From assembly GCA_020466095.1 (NCBI GenBank), contig CM035807.1:12735507-12799506 (forward strand): a stretch of 64,000 nucleotides of DNA, given 5' to 3'. The notes beneath the pieces are model-generated. The model did not search any database. It was not told where the DNA came from and worked only from the letters and a program-made list of their open reading frames with translations. The position numbers and the translations under genes are program-made. Shown in pieces: positions 10,541 through 22,673 of this stretch (position 1 is its first letter; each line of letters opens with the position of its first letter). The stretch is from Chlorops oryzae. Taxonomy: Eukaryota > Arthropoda > Insecta > Diptera > Chloropidae.

Positions 10541-13500
10541 TTTAACAACGTTCCTGTCCTTATGAATTGCAATCCATGACAATATTTGATAAGCAGTAGT
10601 CAAAAAGAAGGTTAGTTAATAGAAAACCACTTTTATTTAATCAAATGTTATCAAAATCACCAAACTAAATAAAATTGCAAAACTCTTTTGGAGTCGTGGC
10701 ACATTTTTGATTTTCCACTTCAAACTTATAATATAAAGCTGAGTTATTTTATGCATTGCTTTTAAAAGGGTAAAGTATTATTGTTTCATACTACTGACGC
10801 GGTAAAACACACTCCACTCGCCATGGTTCCTAGAAATTTTCCGCTAGAGCCGCATCATTGAGGTCTAGTTAGGTGCACAACACATTAAGCATTGATACTC
10901 ATTGGCGATAGCATCTCTTTGCAACGATTTGGAACGTGAATTGTTTATGTAAAGTCAATGAATTTATATTCAAATCAGTAGAACGACTCACTCAAAAGTT
11001 CGTCGATTAGAAGCTGAACCACTGAATTTATCTGTATAAAGTTATGTCAAATTTGATACAAACATAAGTTTCGATGCATTAATTTGACCTTTACAGAATC
11101 GGATAGTAGTTCAAAAGTTGTATAATAATTGAAATTGCCATTAAGAGCCAAATAAAAGTGTTATGGAATGCTAAATTGTTTAAACGCAAAGCTACATCTT
11201 ATGACATAGTTTGTCTATATTTTGATGAAGCATACTTTTTAATTGTGCTTTTCATTTAAGATTTTTATACATCATACATATTGGACGCTTTTCAAGCACT
11301 CAGGCGAAAAAGTCCCATACTCATATTACAAATAAAATGCGTTCGTTCTTTTAAGATAATTTCTCCCTAGCATAGCTTTTCCATTAGAGGAAAAACATCT
11401 TTTTGTAACTGCATTTTTTAACTGCTCCGCATTGTGTTCACTGCTTTGAGTATAACGTTTTCATATTCCTTTTTCCTTAATTTTTATAATGGACTTTCGT
11501 ATCCTGAAGCAACCATGCGTGCCTGCAACTGTCCACGAACATGGATATTCCATTTGAAAATAAAGAATTATCGCAAGGGAGTCTGGTGATTTCTGAATTT
11601 AGTATGAAAAGCATTTCGTTTTGTCGGATGCAGCACATACAGAAATGTTGTGTTCTTTTAATCTGAGATTGAAGGATATCCAAACGAAAGAATTAAATAC
11701 ATCTTGTTTTTTGCAAGCATACATATATGTATGTACATAGTTTGGGAAATCCGACAATATGGCATAATTGCAACTTATTCGCCTAATACTTATTTTCAAT
11801 TCAACTTTACCCTAGAGCACATAGAATTTCTTTACTTATTCCGATGCAATTCAAATCAAATTACAAAGAAAAAGTTTTTTCTTCAGGACTTGGAATCGAC
11901 ATAAAGAAGTAATTCTAAGCCATTTGAAATGGAAATAACAATATTTTTCCCAGCTTGAATAAGTGGTCACTGACAGTGGCTTCATGGATGCTTCTTTGTT
12001 TCTAGTTGTAATATAAATGAAAAATGCATCTATCGTTTGTTTTCGAGATGTTGTTTTGCCGTCATTGAAAGGCTATTCAAATGTAAACAATGAAAGCAGT
12101 GAAATAAAATTATAAGATTTGGATCAACCTTTATCGGCAAAAATTTGAAACTTTTGTGATTTTTGAACACCTAATTTAGTTAGGCTAAAACTGAGATTGA
12201 CAAATAAAAATCCATCTCGACACCAAGTAAAATAGTTATAGACTAATCCTGTGTCGATCAATAAATGCGTTGACCCATTTAAAGTAAAAAGAGTCCAATG
12301 AAAAGATGCCTTATTTTGTTTGGACAAAATATTACTCAAAATTCAAAAAAATTAAATCTCCGCCTTAATTCTCCAAATAGCATCAGTTAAGGAAGCATCA
12401 ATGTATTTTTCATCCATTATGTCCTTACATAACGGTGAATGATGCATATTTTGACTTACTTAATTTCTCACAGAAGAATTCCAAATATATAAATACTAAA
12501 CTTAAGCCCTGCTTTAAAGAAAAAAATGTTCTGCGCACAAGGGAGCTGACATTTTCCTGCAAACCCTCGACGTCGGAAATTTTCCAATTATAACCCGTCG
12601 CGCACTCTGAATGAGAACACCCGGCCTGGTCAATCGAATCCTTAAAATCAACGACTTAATAAATTTCCTGCTGCGAAGATAGCTCAATGAATTAACTGCT
12701 GGCAACGATTGTTGGCAAGAATTGCATCATCAAGCCGTGCGAGCGGCCAACTCCACTCCCCCGAACTGTATCCCATTTTCTTATTCCGAATTTTTGCAAG
12801 AGGAACAATCGAGGGAGCATCCTTTAACGTTTCACTTCGCATTTACTGACACCAGCTCGTAGCCAAAACCAAAGTCCTTAGCTTTGCTGATTTTCTCTAC
12901 TCTTGCGCCCTATAAATAAAGCGTTGATACGGCAAATCGATTTAAAATTGTGAATGCGTTTGAATGTGGCAAGTGGGCCGAATCATCCGTTTGCCAATAA
13001 AAATCGAACTAAAGTTGAAAATACAGTTGCACCAAAGCTTCGAACAGTGGAAATTAAATTTCAAGACAAAGGAAGAACCTTCCATATGGCTTTTCGAAAA
13101 GGCTTTGAGAATAGAAAAACGTTGCAGTTTCCCGAAAACTTCGCAGAAAGTCTCTTTACAATGCGATCACATCATCTCACGCCGGGCTGCCATTATCGCT
13201 TTGCGAATATTTCCGCTATTACGATGGGAAACAAAGGAAAATAAATAATCAGACCTTTTCATTGCCTTGGGTTTGCTGTTGGTCACACAAAAATCGGTTT
13301 CAATTTCATTTGAAATAGCGGGAATGGATTTTTTGTTAACCACAAAAAAGAGACCTTATCAAATATGAAAGAAATATGAACATTTTTTATCGCTTCCAAA
13401 AACACTATCTAAGGCTTAGCTCTTCATATTCAGAGACACATACAGATGATAGAGGTCAAAAAATTTTTTTATGGGCCATACAACAATAATTTTAAAATAT

Positions 13501-16500
13501 TTATAAGACTTTCACTACTGTAGCTAATCTAATAAACAGCACTACTTTAATATTTTTTGATGTTTATTATAAAGGTAATAATAAAACAGCTCCACAAAAA
13601 AAAATTCACCACCTTTGTAAGTCCAAAGTTTTTCCAATTTAGATGCAACTTTGGCAGCTCGACTCATTAAGAAATGATTTTTACATGGCTTTATTCGAAA
13701 GTTATGCTCTGCAGCTAACATGGTCTCCTTTTAACATTATAACTGACGTGGAATCTAACAGACATGTCATCTTTACACTAATTTACCTTTTGAAATGCTT
13801 GACTAGCGTGTTCTTGGCCTTATTTGTTGAAACATTAAGAAGTTTTCAAGTGAAATTGGTCTTCTTGGAGTAAAAAGGATTTAGTTCAGAGAGCACAAGG
13901 ATAGTAACTTTGGATTTTACAAACGCACGCAAGATTTTCTGTTTTGCGGGTTCTGTCAGACTATGACATCAGCTGCAGAGGGTTAAGAAAGTATCAAAAA
14001 TAAGCAATCTTCTACAGCACAGACCACATGCAATCCATCAGAGTCATTGAATTCTTTTGCCGGAATTCGAACGCCAAGTGAGCAGCCGCAACAATCCCAT
14101 GAGTGGCTGACTTGATTCTGAAGACATTAAAAAAACTTGAGGCACTCTGAAAGATCGTCGTTTGGCCAAAATTGAGAACTGCTTTCGTCATGAGACTACA
14201 CTGAGCGCAATGCTGATCCATAATTGAGGTCTGCTAAATTGCAAATAATTCACAAGAGCTTAACCAAGAGTAAAGGTATCTCAGCATTTTACACTAGGCT
14301 AACATGTAGACATATCGCTTTGCGTTTATTTTTGTGAACTTTTTTCATCACATCTGATTCTACGTCCACATTTTCCCACATGCAACAAGTGCTGCCACAC
14401 AAAAGCAATTATTTTTACATATTTATTATTTTCCCATTTAAAACTTCTGACCACAAAAATGTTGATCGCATTAACGCAGTCACACCATCAGATGAATGTA
14501 GTTACAGAATCAATAGATTTTCTCTCCCCGTGAATGATTTCTACTTTAAATTAATCACTGACAGTTCAATCCCGGTAGACGTACTTACAGCTTCAACATA
14601 AAAAATAGAAGAAAATGTGTTATTTTTCATCATCATTAAACAGAAAACATACAACCAAGCGCTTGGTTGATAAATAAAAGTAGTAAGCAGGAAGAGAACT
14701 TATTACCTTCCTGTATTTTTCAAGGTCTTTTGTAAAGCGGAATTCTTCACTTAATTCAAAGTTGCGATTGTCTAGTCACACCTGAGGCTGTAATGCAATA
14801 ATTTTATTGACGAAACGGTGGAACAAACCCAGGTAAGTTCACTTTGTCATGATGTTCTTTTCTGGGCGAGCTGCAGTTTCATTATAAAGACAGAGAAAGA
14901 GCAAACAGTTTAATAGAACTAGAAAATTAATTCACAGTAAGGGGAGCAAAAATGTGTCGTTGTCGGCTGTCCAACTCTTACCTCTGCCGATGTTAAGAGT
15001 TATAGCAGTAACGCGCTTTGGGAAGTTTGATGGCTCTATTTTATGTTAAGTTTATTTAAATTTGTTTGTTAAAGTCCTACGAATATCAATTGAAATCTTA
15101 TAAATAATCTTTGTATTGCCTTCAGTGAAAAAGAAAATGATTTCATTTTTAAATATGGTGGATGTCGGACTTTTTTTGTCCAAACGAAACTTTTGTTTTC
15201 CTTTCAATGGAAATGCTTTTGGTCTGCCTTGCTTGAATAAGCATTTGTTCAAGATAAGGGGATTTTACATTTAGCTTTTGAGACTTTTTATATTACATTC
15301 AATGCATACGAATGTACTTAGAAGACAATAAACCCAACAACATAAGTATTTGCATACTACATAGAAATCATCAAAGGCGCCTATTAATTCAATTGGCAAT
15401 CGAGTTTTCAATTCATTTTTTATGCATTCATAACAGACAATATTTAAGCAATTATTCGTGCTTATATCTTACAGAAAAAATAACAATAACAATTTCACAA
15501 CCATAACAATTCATTGAATTTGAACTGTGGAACTTCTATTCAATAAGAAAGAACATTAAATATTATGCCAATTACGATTCCATTTAAAATACAACATCGT
15601 TACTTTTTATTATAAAAAATCAAATGTTTGAAGAGTTTCTCCCCACCTCCTCACCCACAAATAAGAATAAAACATTCAAATCAGAGATAACGAAGAGGAA
15701 ATTGAATACGCTGCAACATACAATGCGAACGGAAGCAGACTGTTTTATTTTCACAGGAGATACTTACGTATTGGTACATTTATATTGAGTGCTCCTTAGA
15801 CTGCGATTTTTCGAAAAGTTGCCGGACTACCTCGCTATATGGTTCTACTAAAACAAGAACTCGTAATTTTTTTTTTCTTCTTTGCTAAGAGTTTTGGGGG
15901 TTGCTACCAGCAAATGAAAAGTTGGAAAACGCATTCTTTTATGGATTTTTACTAACTATCAAAAAGAAAATTATGTGGTTAGAACTCGCCGTTCGCTTAT
16001 TTCATCTAAATAACACACGTGTCATTTAAAAAAATTTTCAAAATTCAGTTTTAGGGGTCCTTACGATTGTTCAAAACTTTAGATAAGTATAATCAAAGTT
16101 TGATAATTTAAAATAACTTTTTTTGTATTCGAGAATAAAAATAATACTTACTGCTGAATAAGTACATATCCAGGCTTTTTTGTTTCAAAATCCAAATTAA
16201 AAAGTTGCGTATGATTGCGCGAATTACAGAAAATGTATTTTGTGAAACAACTCGCATCAAAAAAATTGAAATTTTCATTGAATTGCTTTGCTGTGTATGA
16301 GGCGTATGAGACGTATACGTAATGCATTTGCCTACAAAATTTTTGTCAATAACATTGCTCATACGTCCATGTGTAACCCAAAAATCATTAGTTTTTGTTA
16401 ACATTTAAACATATTTCGAAGCATACTTCAGGGATTTTTCATATAAAAAAAATTTTTCTTTAAATAGTAGATGATTTTTCAGTTTTAAATGCGTATAGCT

Positions 16501-18475
16501 CCGTAATTCGACATTTGATCATAACGATGTTTTGGGAAGAATTACTGCGCATATCTCAGAGTACGTTTCGGTGTTTGCCAAGAATACCAAACTTCAACTC
16601 ATACATAGATATGGGCCAAAAATGATCAAAAAAACGTTTAAAAATTTTTTCCATGAAGGCGTACCGATAACTCTTTTTAAATTTATGAAAAAAATGTATC
16701 ACAGTGTTACTTCTAGATCTATTTTTGTGAAAAGAAAATTTTCTGACTTAAAATAGGCAAGAATTTATAATTTTTCAACCAACTTTGCTAGTCGGGTTAA
16801 AAAAAATTTTTTCTAAGAAAATGTAAAATTCACACCTGTTCTAGCCTGTTCACCATTTTAGCATTTACGTGTACAATCACACTACTATTTCACTTCGCAA
16901 AGTTTCAATGGAAAAATTTCGTTTGTTTTCTCCTTTCTGTTTATGACTCCAGTCATTCTTATTTACTGAGGAATGCTATTTGTTTCCTGTTAACTTATCT
17001 CTTGGATCAATAAAGCGACACAATTTCTGTATTTGTTATCGAACATTTTTGAAATTCTTACTTTTTTTCTACCCTGAATTCCTGCCAATGAATTCATTAT
17101 GAGCTTCAATTGGTTTATTTTTTGTGGTCCAATGAAAAAACTACTGCAGTCTCCGTTGCAGATTGCAGGTAATCCGTTTTATTTGCTCTTTTCACAAAAA
17201 AGTGCAACGAACGACAACGATTGAAAGGGCACCCAGCATTTTTCTTCTTCCTTCAGGATTATTTATTTTATTCATTTAAAAAAGCAGAAACACGACGTTT
17301 TCTTTAAACCTGCATACACAACTCGCATCAGAAGATTGAAGAGTAAAACCCAAAAAAAAATTTTTTTTTATTTTTATTTTTAGGTGACTTGTCCTTTGCA
17401 TGTTTCGTGAAGGGGGAAAGGAAATTATTGCCGCGATTAAATTTTCGAAGGTCTTACATTTAAAGCGGAATGTTTCGAATTTTTGTACATATATTCCAAC
17501 TTATTTGAAGAAATCCAAAGTACCCTTCTTAAGTAGACCCTGCTTTGCTTCTTATATTATATAAAACAATTATTTCTAATATGTTCGGATACAAGAACGT
17601 TTTCACAGTTCTCAATCTATCTTATTGCCACAAGTTTAAGTGAAAGTATGTATATTTTTTAAACCGTTTTAAAGCCATCGTGGGCAAGAAAAGAACATTT
17701 TCCTCTCAGTATAAATTTTTTGAAAAAACGGAGAAAGAAATGAGTAAAGGAAACCTTTCAAATTCAGTTTAACTACTTAAACACCATTGAAACTCAAGAG
17801 CTTCAGACACTATACTTTTATCATATAGTATATATATGAACTTAGTTATTATCTCCTTTACGGAAAAGTCACTGCTCGCGCAGAATCCACCAATGCACTT
17901 GATGACAGAAGACGAACATTTTTCTCACCTCGATTTCATTACGAACTCAAATCCAATTCGACTTTTCCAGATAATTTGAGTCAGACGAAGCTTAAAAAAA
18001 GTCAAATCATAAAATGCATGCTTTTCCTCTTGCAATACTCTTCGGTTTGTTTTTCCCAAGAAAAGCGGAACTTTGTCTGAAAAGAATATTAAATGAGTTC
18101 GCAGTATTTGCATTTTTAATTGAAAAAAAAAAAGAAAAATTCAATTTGCAACTTCTTGAGATGCAGTGCTGATAATTTCAAGAAGAGACTTCAACAGGAT
18201 ATTTCATCTGTATTGTGGCCAAGATAAAAATTATTTAAAACTTTTTGTATTTTGGTTTCAATTGAATCAGCGTTAAAATTGTTTATTCTCTTTTCTGGCA
18301 TTCGGGCGCCTTCGTTGTCTACAGCCTTGTATTTATAGTGTGAAGATCTGTTAGGCGTCATTTACTTTCAGAACGTGTCCATACCAACGTTGCTTTGTTT
18401 CCTGAATTTTTCTTATAAATAAAGCAACTCTACGGCTACAAATTTCCACGTTTGGAACATGATCAAAACTAGTCA
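10541..18475. other. Long AT-rich stretch without a supported gene
   Basis: Only scattered short frames, poly-A/T runs and common fly microsatellite motifs such as ACATATATGTATGTACATA near 11718. The overlapping frames at 12954-13248 and the minus-strand frame at 16108-16404 show no recognisable domain. This could be intergenic or intronic. Confidence 0.45.
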
Positions 18476-18483
18476 GTTCAGAT
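18476..18483. repeat. Left 8-bp target duplication of the hAT-like element
   Basis: GTTCAGAT sits immediately before CAGGGTTCG and is repeated exactly at 22666-22673, immediately after the inverse terminus CGAACCCTG. Eight-bp duplications are the rule for hAT-superfamily transposons. Confidence 0.85.
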
Positions 18484-18870
18484 CAGGGTTCGTATTTGAA
18501 CATACATGTGCTGCTCATGTTCGATCATTTCACTTTTTGCTCATGAGCAAAGTATTCCGATGAAACACATGACATATAATGCACATGAGTATGTTTCGAA
18601 AATCTTATACATTGAACATGTTCGATCGAGAAGTGTTCAGTTCACACAGAAAATTTTCATGTTCATAAAAGATTCTATTTTGAACACAGTGTTCTTTACG
18701 TGTTCAATGTTCAGATGTTTTCATGTTCAATTCATGTTCATGTTCAGCTCAAACACAACAATTTGAAAATTGAACATTATGTATGGTTTGCGTTTTTTAT
18801 AAATACTTTTTTGCGTTCAGACGTGTTCAAAGTTTTTCAAAATTGTTTTCCATAAATTCATTTTACATAA

Positions 18871-18981
18871 ATGGACGGAAAGCAATTGTTTGACGTGTTG
18901 AAGGAGGCCAATAAAAAAAATTTGACCATGACCACCATTCGCGAAATTCGCAAAAATCTGATTTTCACTATTTTGAATTGA
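18871..18981 (+). other. 36-codon frame inside the hAT-like element
   Basis: The frame starts ATGGACGGAAAGCAA (MDGKQLFDVLKEANK...) and stops at TGA within the first 100-bp repeat. It may be a vestige of coding sequence from an autonomous relative or chance. No domain is recognisable at this length. Confidence 0.25.
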
Positions 18982-19150
18982 GTCTTTCGCAGCTGGATAT
19001 AATTCCCCCTTACAGTTAAAACTTAACCTGGACCGCCATCCGCGAAATTCGCAAAAATTTGATTTTCACTTTTTCGAATTGTGTATTTCGCAGCTAGATT
19101 AATACTCTCTTACGGTTAAAATTCGACCATGACCACCATTCGCGAAAATA
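18920..19150 (+). repeat. ~100-bp tandem repeat (2.3 copies) in the hAT-like element
   Basis: Anchors CCATTCGCGAAA, CCATCCGCGAAA and CCATTCGCGAAA fall at 18935, 19036 and 19136, a period of 100-101 bp. Each full unit also has GATTTTCACT, TTTCGCAGCT and GGTTAAAA-like blocks. Internal tandem repeats are common in non-autonomous elements. Confidence 0.8.
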
Positions 19151-19370
19151 TTGTGCTTAATAATAATGTCGAGTTTGAGAAGCTAAATCGAGAAACAGAT
19201 TAGGTATAACTAGATATCCGAGCTAGAACAACAAAAACGGCAGGAATTTTTGTTAGGGTAATGTTTAAACATATTTTAGGCTGAGGAAAAGATATGTGTG
19301 CAATCGGCTTAGCTGATGTAAACTTCTTTACTTGTTTTTATTACGCTAGCGAAAACTCTCTTCTAGTATT

Positions 19371-19444
19371 GAGGGTGGGAGTGATGGAGATGGTGCGGTA
19401 GAAGGTGTGAGACAGAGTGAGGGAGAGGGAATGGTAGAGAAGGC
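19371..19444 (+). repeat. Purine-rich tract in the hAT-like element
   Basis: About 74 bp made almost entirely of G and A with many GAGGG, GGAGA and AGGTG words. It stands out from the AT-rich surroundings. No function can be assigned. Confidence 0.6.
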
Positions 19445-19660
19445 TTAAATTTGCTTAACATGGCCTTAAGCAAACTTTAAGTTATTGGCTTTTGACACAT
19501 TACTTTCTGTAAAACATTGTGCAGTTTATCTCCATTAATTTTTAATAAACATTTTTTAATAAAATTTTTTTATTCAGTAAAGAATACTCTCTGTTTGAGC
19601 TGAACATGAACATGAATTGAACATGAAAACATCTTAACACTTAACCCATTTTAGACCGCT

Positions 19661-19676
19661 GTACGATTATTCGTAC
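19661..19676. repeat. Subterminal palindromic motif, left end of piggyBac
   Basis: GTACGATTATTCGTAC is a near-perfect palindrome directly inside the left terminal repeat. Related words occur at 19996-20011 and, inverted, at 22280-22295, so there are three copies near the ends. A transposase-binding role is plausible but inferred. Confidence 0.6.
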
Positions 19677-19995
19677 ACCAACTTAAAAAAATTATAAAAA
19701 ATACTTTAACCGTGTTTCTGTGCTTTTTTTGTTTCTTAATATTCATTTTATAGTTTTTTCAAAATAATTATTACAAAAGTTTGTGATTAAAATTGATTTT
19801 TTTGGGGGAAAAAATTAATTTAAAAAAGTGTATTTTTTGGAACATTTTTCGCGAGAAAAATTTTTATTAAAAAAAATGTAACTCTTCAAATATAACTGAT
19901 GATTTCCGCACCCAAAAGCTCGAAAAAAAGTATAATAAACAAATACTTCCAAATTTTCGTTAAAAAGTTATCGAAATTTGTTAATATAAATATCC

Positions 19996-20020
19996 GTTCG
20001 ATTAATCGTACGTTGGTCCA
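19996..20020 (+). repeat. Left inner inverted repeat of piggyBac
   Basis: This 25-bp segment ends TCGTACGTTGGTCCA and matches the reverse complement of 22271-22295 at 22 of 25 positions. piggyBac elements typically have such an inner repeat required for mobility. Confidence 0.8.
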
Positions 20021-20121
20021 TAACTAAGCAAATCATTATGTCATCTCTCTCGGTCCAATTTTTGCTGCTGACACAGCTGTTAACGCATTTTTCAAATAAT
20101 TAAGTGAATTTCTTATTAAAA

Positions 20122-22084
20122 ATGGCTCGTCGTCGCTTTTTAAAGGCTTCGGAAATTCAAGATGTCATTGAAAACTGGAGTGACGGCGATGTAAATCTTA
20201 TAACACTTTGCCCACCGGACAAAGTCGACCAAGTTACCGACAATGAAGACATCGATGATGAAGAACTCCCAAATGGGAACTTGGCAGAAATACCAGAGGT
20301 GGCAGGCTTTGTGGAAGTTGAGTGCAGTTCTTTTCAAGAAGATTTCGCTGCACCAGCATGTGGTGCTGAATTGGATGTAATGCCAAAAGCCGCATTGCAT
20401 GTCAAAAATCAATCTGAGAAATCAGTTGCTACTTCAAGCAAAAAAAACAACCGAGCTAAGTTTGACAACAATAACAATTTACGCACTTCAAACTCTGAAA
20501 ATTGTAAAAATGTAATTATTTCGGAGGAATATACAGATTTGCGAAATTTTGCTAGCCCGGATTGGCGTAAGGGTAAAAAATCATCCAAAGATGTAATTAT
20601 TTATGACTTCAGCCCGGATCACTCGCGATTGGCGCGTGGTGCAAAGGAGTTGGTAACTAAATTGGAACATCTGAGCCCAACGGAACTATTTTTCCAGTAT
20701 TTTGATGACGACATGTTGAAACTTTTGCAAACAGAATCCAATCGGCAAGTTAAGACGACTGTTAATAGTCGATTCCATATTACAAATTTATTTTATTTAT
20801 TCAGATACTATAACCAGCATAACAATATTGGAGAACTTTGTACAAATCAAGATATGAAGCGTTTTCTTGGAATTTTACTTCTTTCCGGCTACAGTACAGT
20901 GCCTTCTATAAGCGACTATTGGAGTAAGAGGCCATCATTGGGTAGACGAGTAGTCCAGAAAGCCATGTCTCGCAATAAGTTCAAACAAATAAAGCAATAT
21001 TTGCACTTGGCCAACAACAACGATTTGAATGCTGAAGATAAATTTGCCAAATTGCGGCCATATTTTGATATTTTGAATCGGAACTTCAAAAAATTTGGGA
21101 TATTTAGCGATCATTTGTCTATAGATGAGCAGATGGTTCCTTACTATGGAAAACATTCAGCCAAGATGTATATTCGCGGTAAGCCAATACGTTTTGGCTA
21201 CAAGCTTTGGTGCTTGTGTTCTTCAGAAGGGTACTTGTACCAGTTCTGGCCTTATTCTGGCGCAGGCGGTTATAATAAAAAAATAGGCCTCGGAGCTGAT
21301 GTGGTCTTACACCTTCTGTCCATCGTAGAAAATCCTTCTTTCCACGACGTCTATTTTGATAATTTTTTTTTCTTCTTACTATCTAATGTGCCTTTTATCT
21401 GAACGACATTTTTTCGCTACTGGTACTATTCGCCCCAATCGCCTATGTGGAGCGCCTTTATCAACAGGCAAGAACTTGGCAAAAGGCAAAACGGATTATA
21501 TTTTTGATGAAAAAAATAAAATATTTTTGACTCGTTGGAGTGACAATAAAGAAGTCACCCTTATAACAAATCATCAAACCATTGAGCCAACTGCTCGCTC
21601 AATGCGTTACAGAAAAGAAGCTGGGAAAAAAGTACCGGTTGAAATTGCGCAGGTGATAGCGCAATACAACCAACACATGGGGGGTGTTGATCTCCATGAC
21701 AATGCTGTATCTAACTATCGAGTGGCCATTCGTGGTAAAAAGTGGTGGTGGACCCTTTTTATTTCTGGGCTGGATAGCGCTTTAGTAAATGCGTGGAAAA
21801 TTAGTTCTTTCATTAAAAAAATGCTGGGCGAAAAACCAATGTCACAAATTCAATTTAAGTCAACGGTGGCAGAAGACTTACTGGCTGTAGACGAATCCGA
21901 CGAAGAGGACCAAATTGGTTCCAACTACTCAGGAAATGTTAAAAACACTCATGTGATTTTAAAAGACCCAAATTCCAAGCACTTACGCTGTGGCGTGTGC
22001 CACAAGACCACATTATACATGTGTGCTCAATGCAATAAGCACTTACATGCAAAATGTTTTTCGAAATATGAAGCTCATATGTAA
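20122..22084 (+). pseudogene. piggyBac transposase (DDD), one frameshift
   Basis: Two overlapping frames make one transposase of about 653 codons. Frame 1 starts at ATG 20122 (MARRRFLKASEIQDV) and runs out at 21402; frame 2 continues to TGA at 22084. The shift lies in a nine-T run at 21363-21371. Dropping one T gives an uninterrupted reading. The catalytic aspartates are visible as SIDEQMVPY (about D335), VYFDNFF (about D413) and GGVDLHDN (about D523). The first two are 78 residues apart, as in the founding piggyBac. The N-terminal ~130 residues are acidic and poorly conserved. A C-terminal Cys/His finger (CGVC...CAQC...H...C) completes the family plan. A GTG at 20104 is in frame but an unlikely start. 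The shift could be real inactivation, a homopolymer sequencing error or, less likely, programmed slippage. Confidence 0.93.
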
Positions 22085-22270
22085 AATATGCAAGCCCGAG
22101 ACTCATTGTACCTATGTATATATTTAAAACATATATATATAGTAGGTTAAAACATATACTATTTTCGCTATTCATATACCTTATGTGCCTTAACTTGAAT
22201 AAAAAGTTTATACTGTTGTTTTGTTTACCCACCTGAACTTATTTGTGTTTCAATATATCATGCAGGGTAA

Positions 22271-22295
22271 TGGACCAACGTACGATTTTTCGTAC
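22271..22295 (-). repeat. Right inner inverted repeat of piggyBac
   Basis: Begins TGGACCAACGTACGAT and ends CGTAC. Inverse partner of 19996-20020 with three mismatches. It lies about 130 bp inside the right terminus. Confidence 0.8.
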
Positions 22296-22665
22296 AGGGC
22301 GTATCTGTAAAAGGGGCGGGGAAAAAAAAAATTTTCCGCCGGATTTATAATCAAGCTCAGTTAATAAATAAAAAATAGAAATATTATTGGAAAATTCCAA
22401 ACGGTTCTGGTAGCGGTCTAAAATGGGTTAAAGAACACTGTGTTCAAAATATAATCTTTTATGAACATGAAAATTTTCTGTGTGAACTGAACACTTCTCG
22501 ATCGAACATGTTCAATGTATAAGATTTTCGAAACATACTCATGTGCATTATATGTCATGTGTTTTATCAGAATATTTTGCTCATGAGCAAAGAGCATTTT
22601 ACTGTGAACACGTACATTTTGATTTTAAACATGATCTGAACATGTTTGTTCAAATACGAACCCTG

Positions 22666-22673
22666 GTTCAGAT
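22666..22673. repeat. Right 8-bp target duplication of the hAT-like element
   Basis: GTTCAGAT, identical to 18476-18483, directly after the right hAT terminus. Confidence 0.85.

Larger units (their letters stand above)
19641..22431 (+). mobile_element. piggyBac-family transposon with TTAA duplications
   Basis: The element body is 19645-22427 (2,783 bp), flanked by TTAA at 19641-19644 and 22428-22431. Its 16-bp terminal inverted repeats are perfect: CCCATTTTAGACCGCT left and AGCGGTCTAAAATGGG right. A second, inner inverted repeat of 25 bp lies at 19996-20020 and 22271-22295, matching at 22 of 25 positions. It carries one transposase frame on the plus strand. CCC next to TTAA, paired inner repeats and a single transposase are the classic piggyBac layout. 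The perfect ends suggest a young insertion. It sits inside the right arm of a hAT-like element, so it arrived later. Confidence 0.95.
18484..22665. mobile_element. hAT-like non-autonomous element interrupted by a piggyBac
   Basis: The termini are inverted (CAGGGTTCGTATTTGAACAT on the left, its near-complement ending CGAACCCTG on the right). An 8-bp duplication flanks them. The left arm covers about 18484-18758. The right arm is split into 19594-19640 and 22432-22665 by the piggyBac at its TTAA. Both arms are rich in TGTTCA/TGAACA motifs and include a TTTGCTCATGAGCAAA-type palindrome. Removing the inner element and one TTAA leaves about 1.4 kb, too short for an intact hAT transposase, and none is present. 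The interior holds the 100-bp tandem repeats and a purine-rich tract. Class rests on the duplication length and the CAGGG terminus. Confidence 0.85.
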
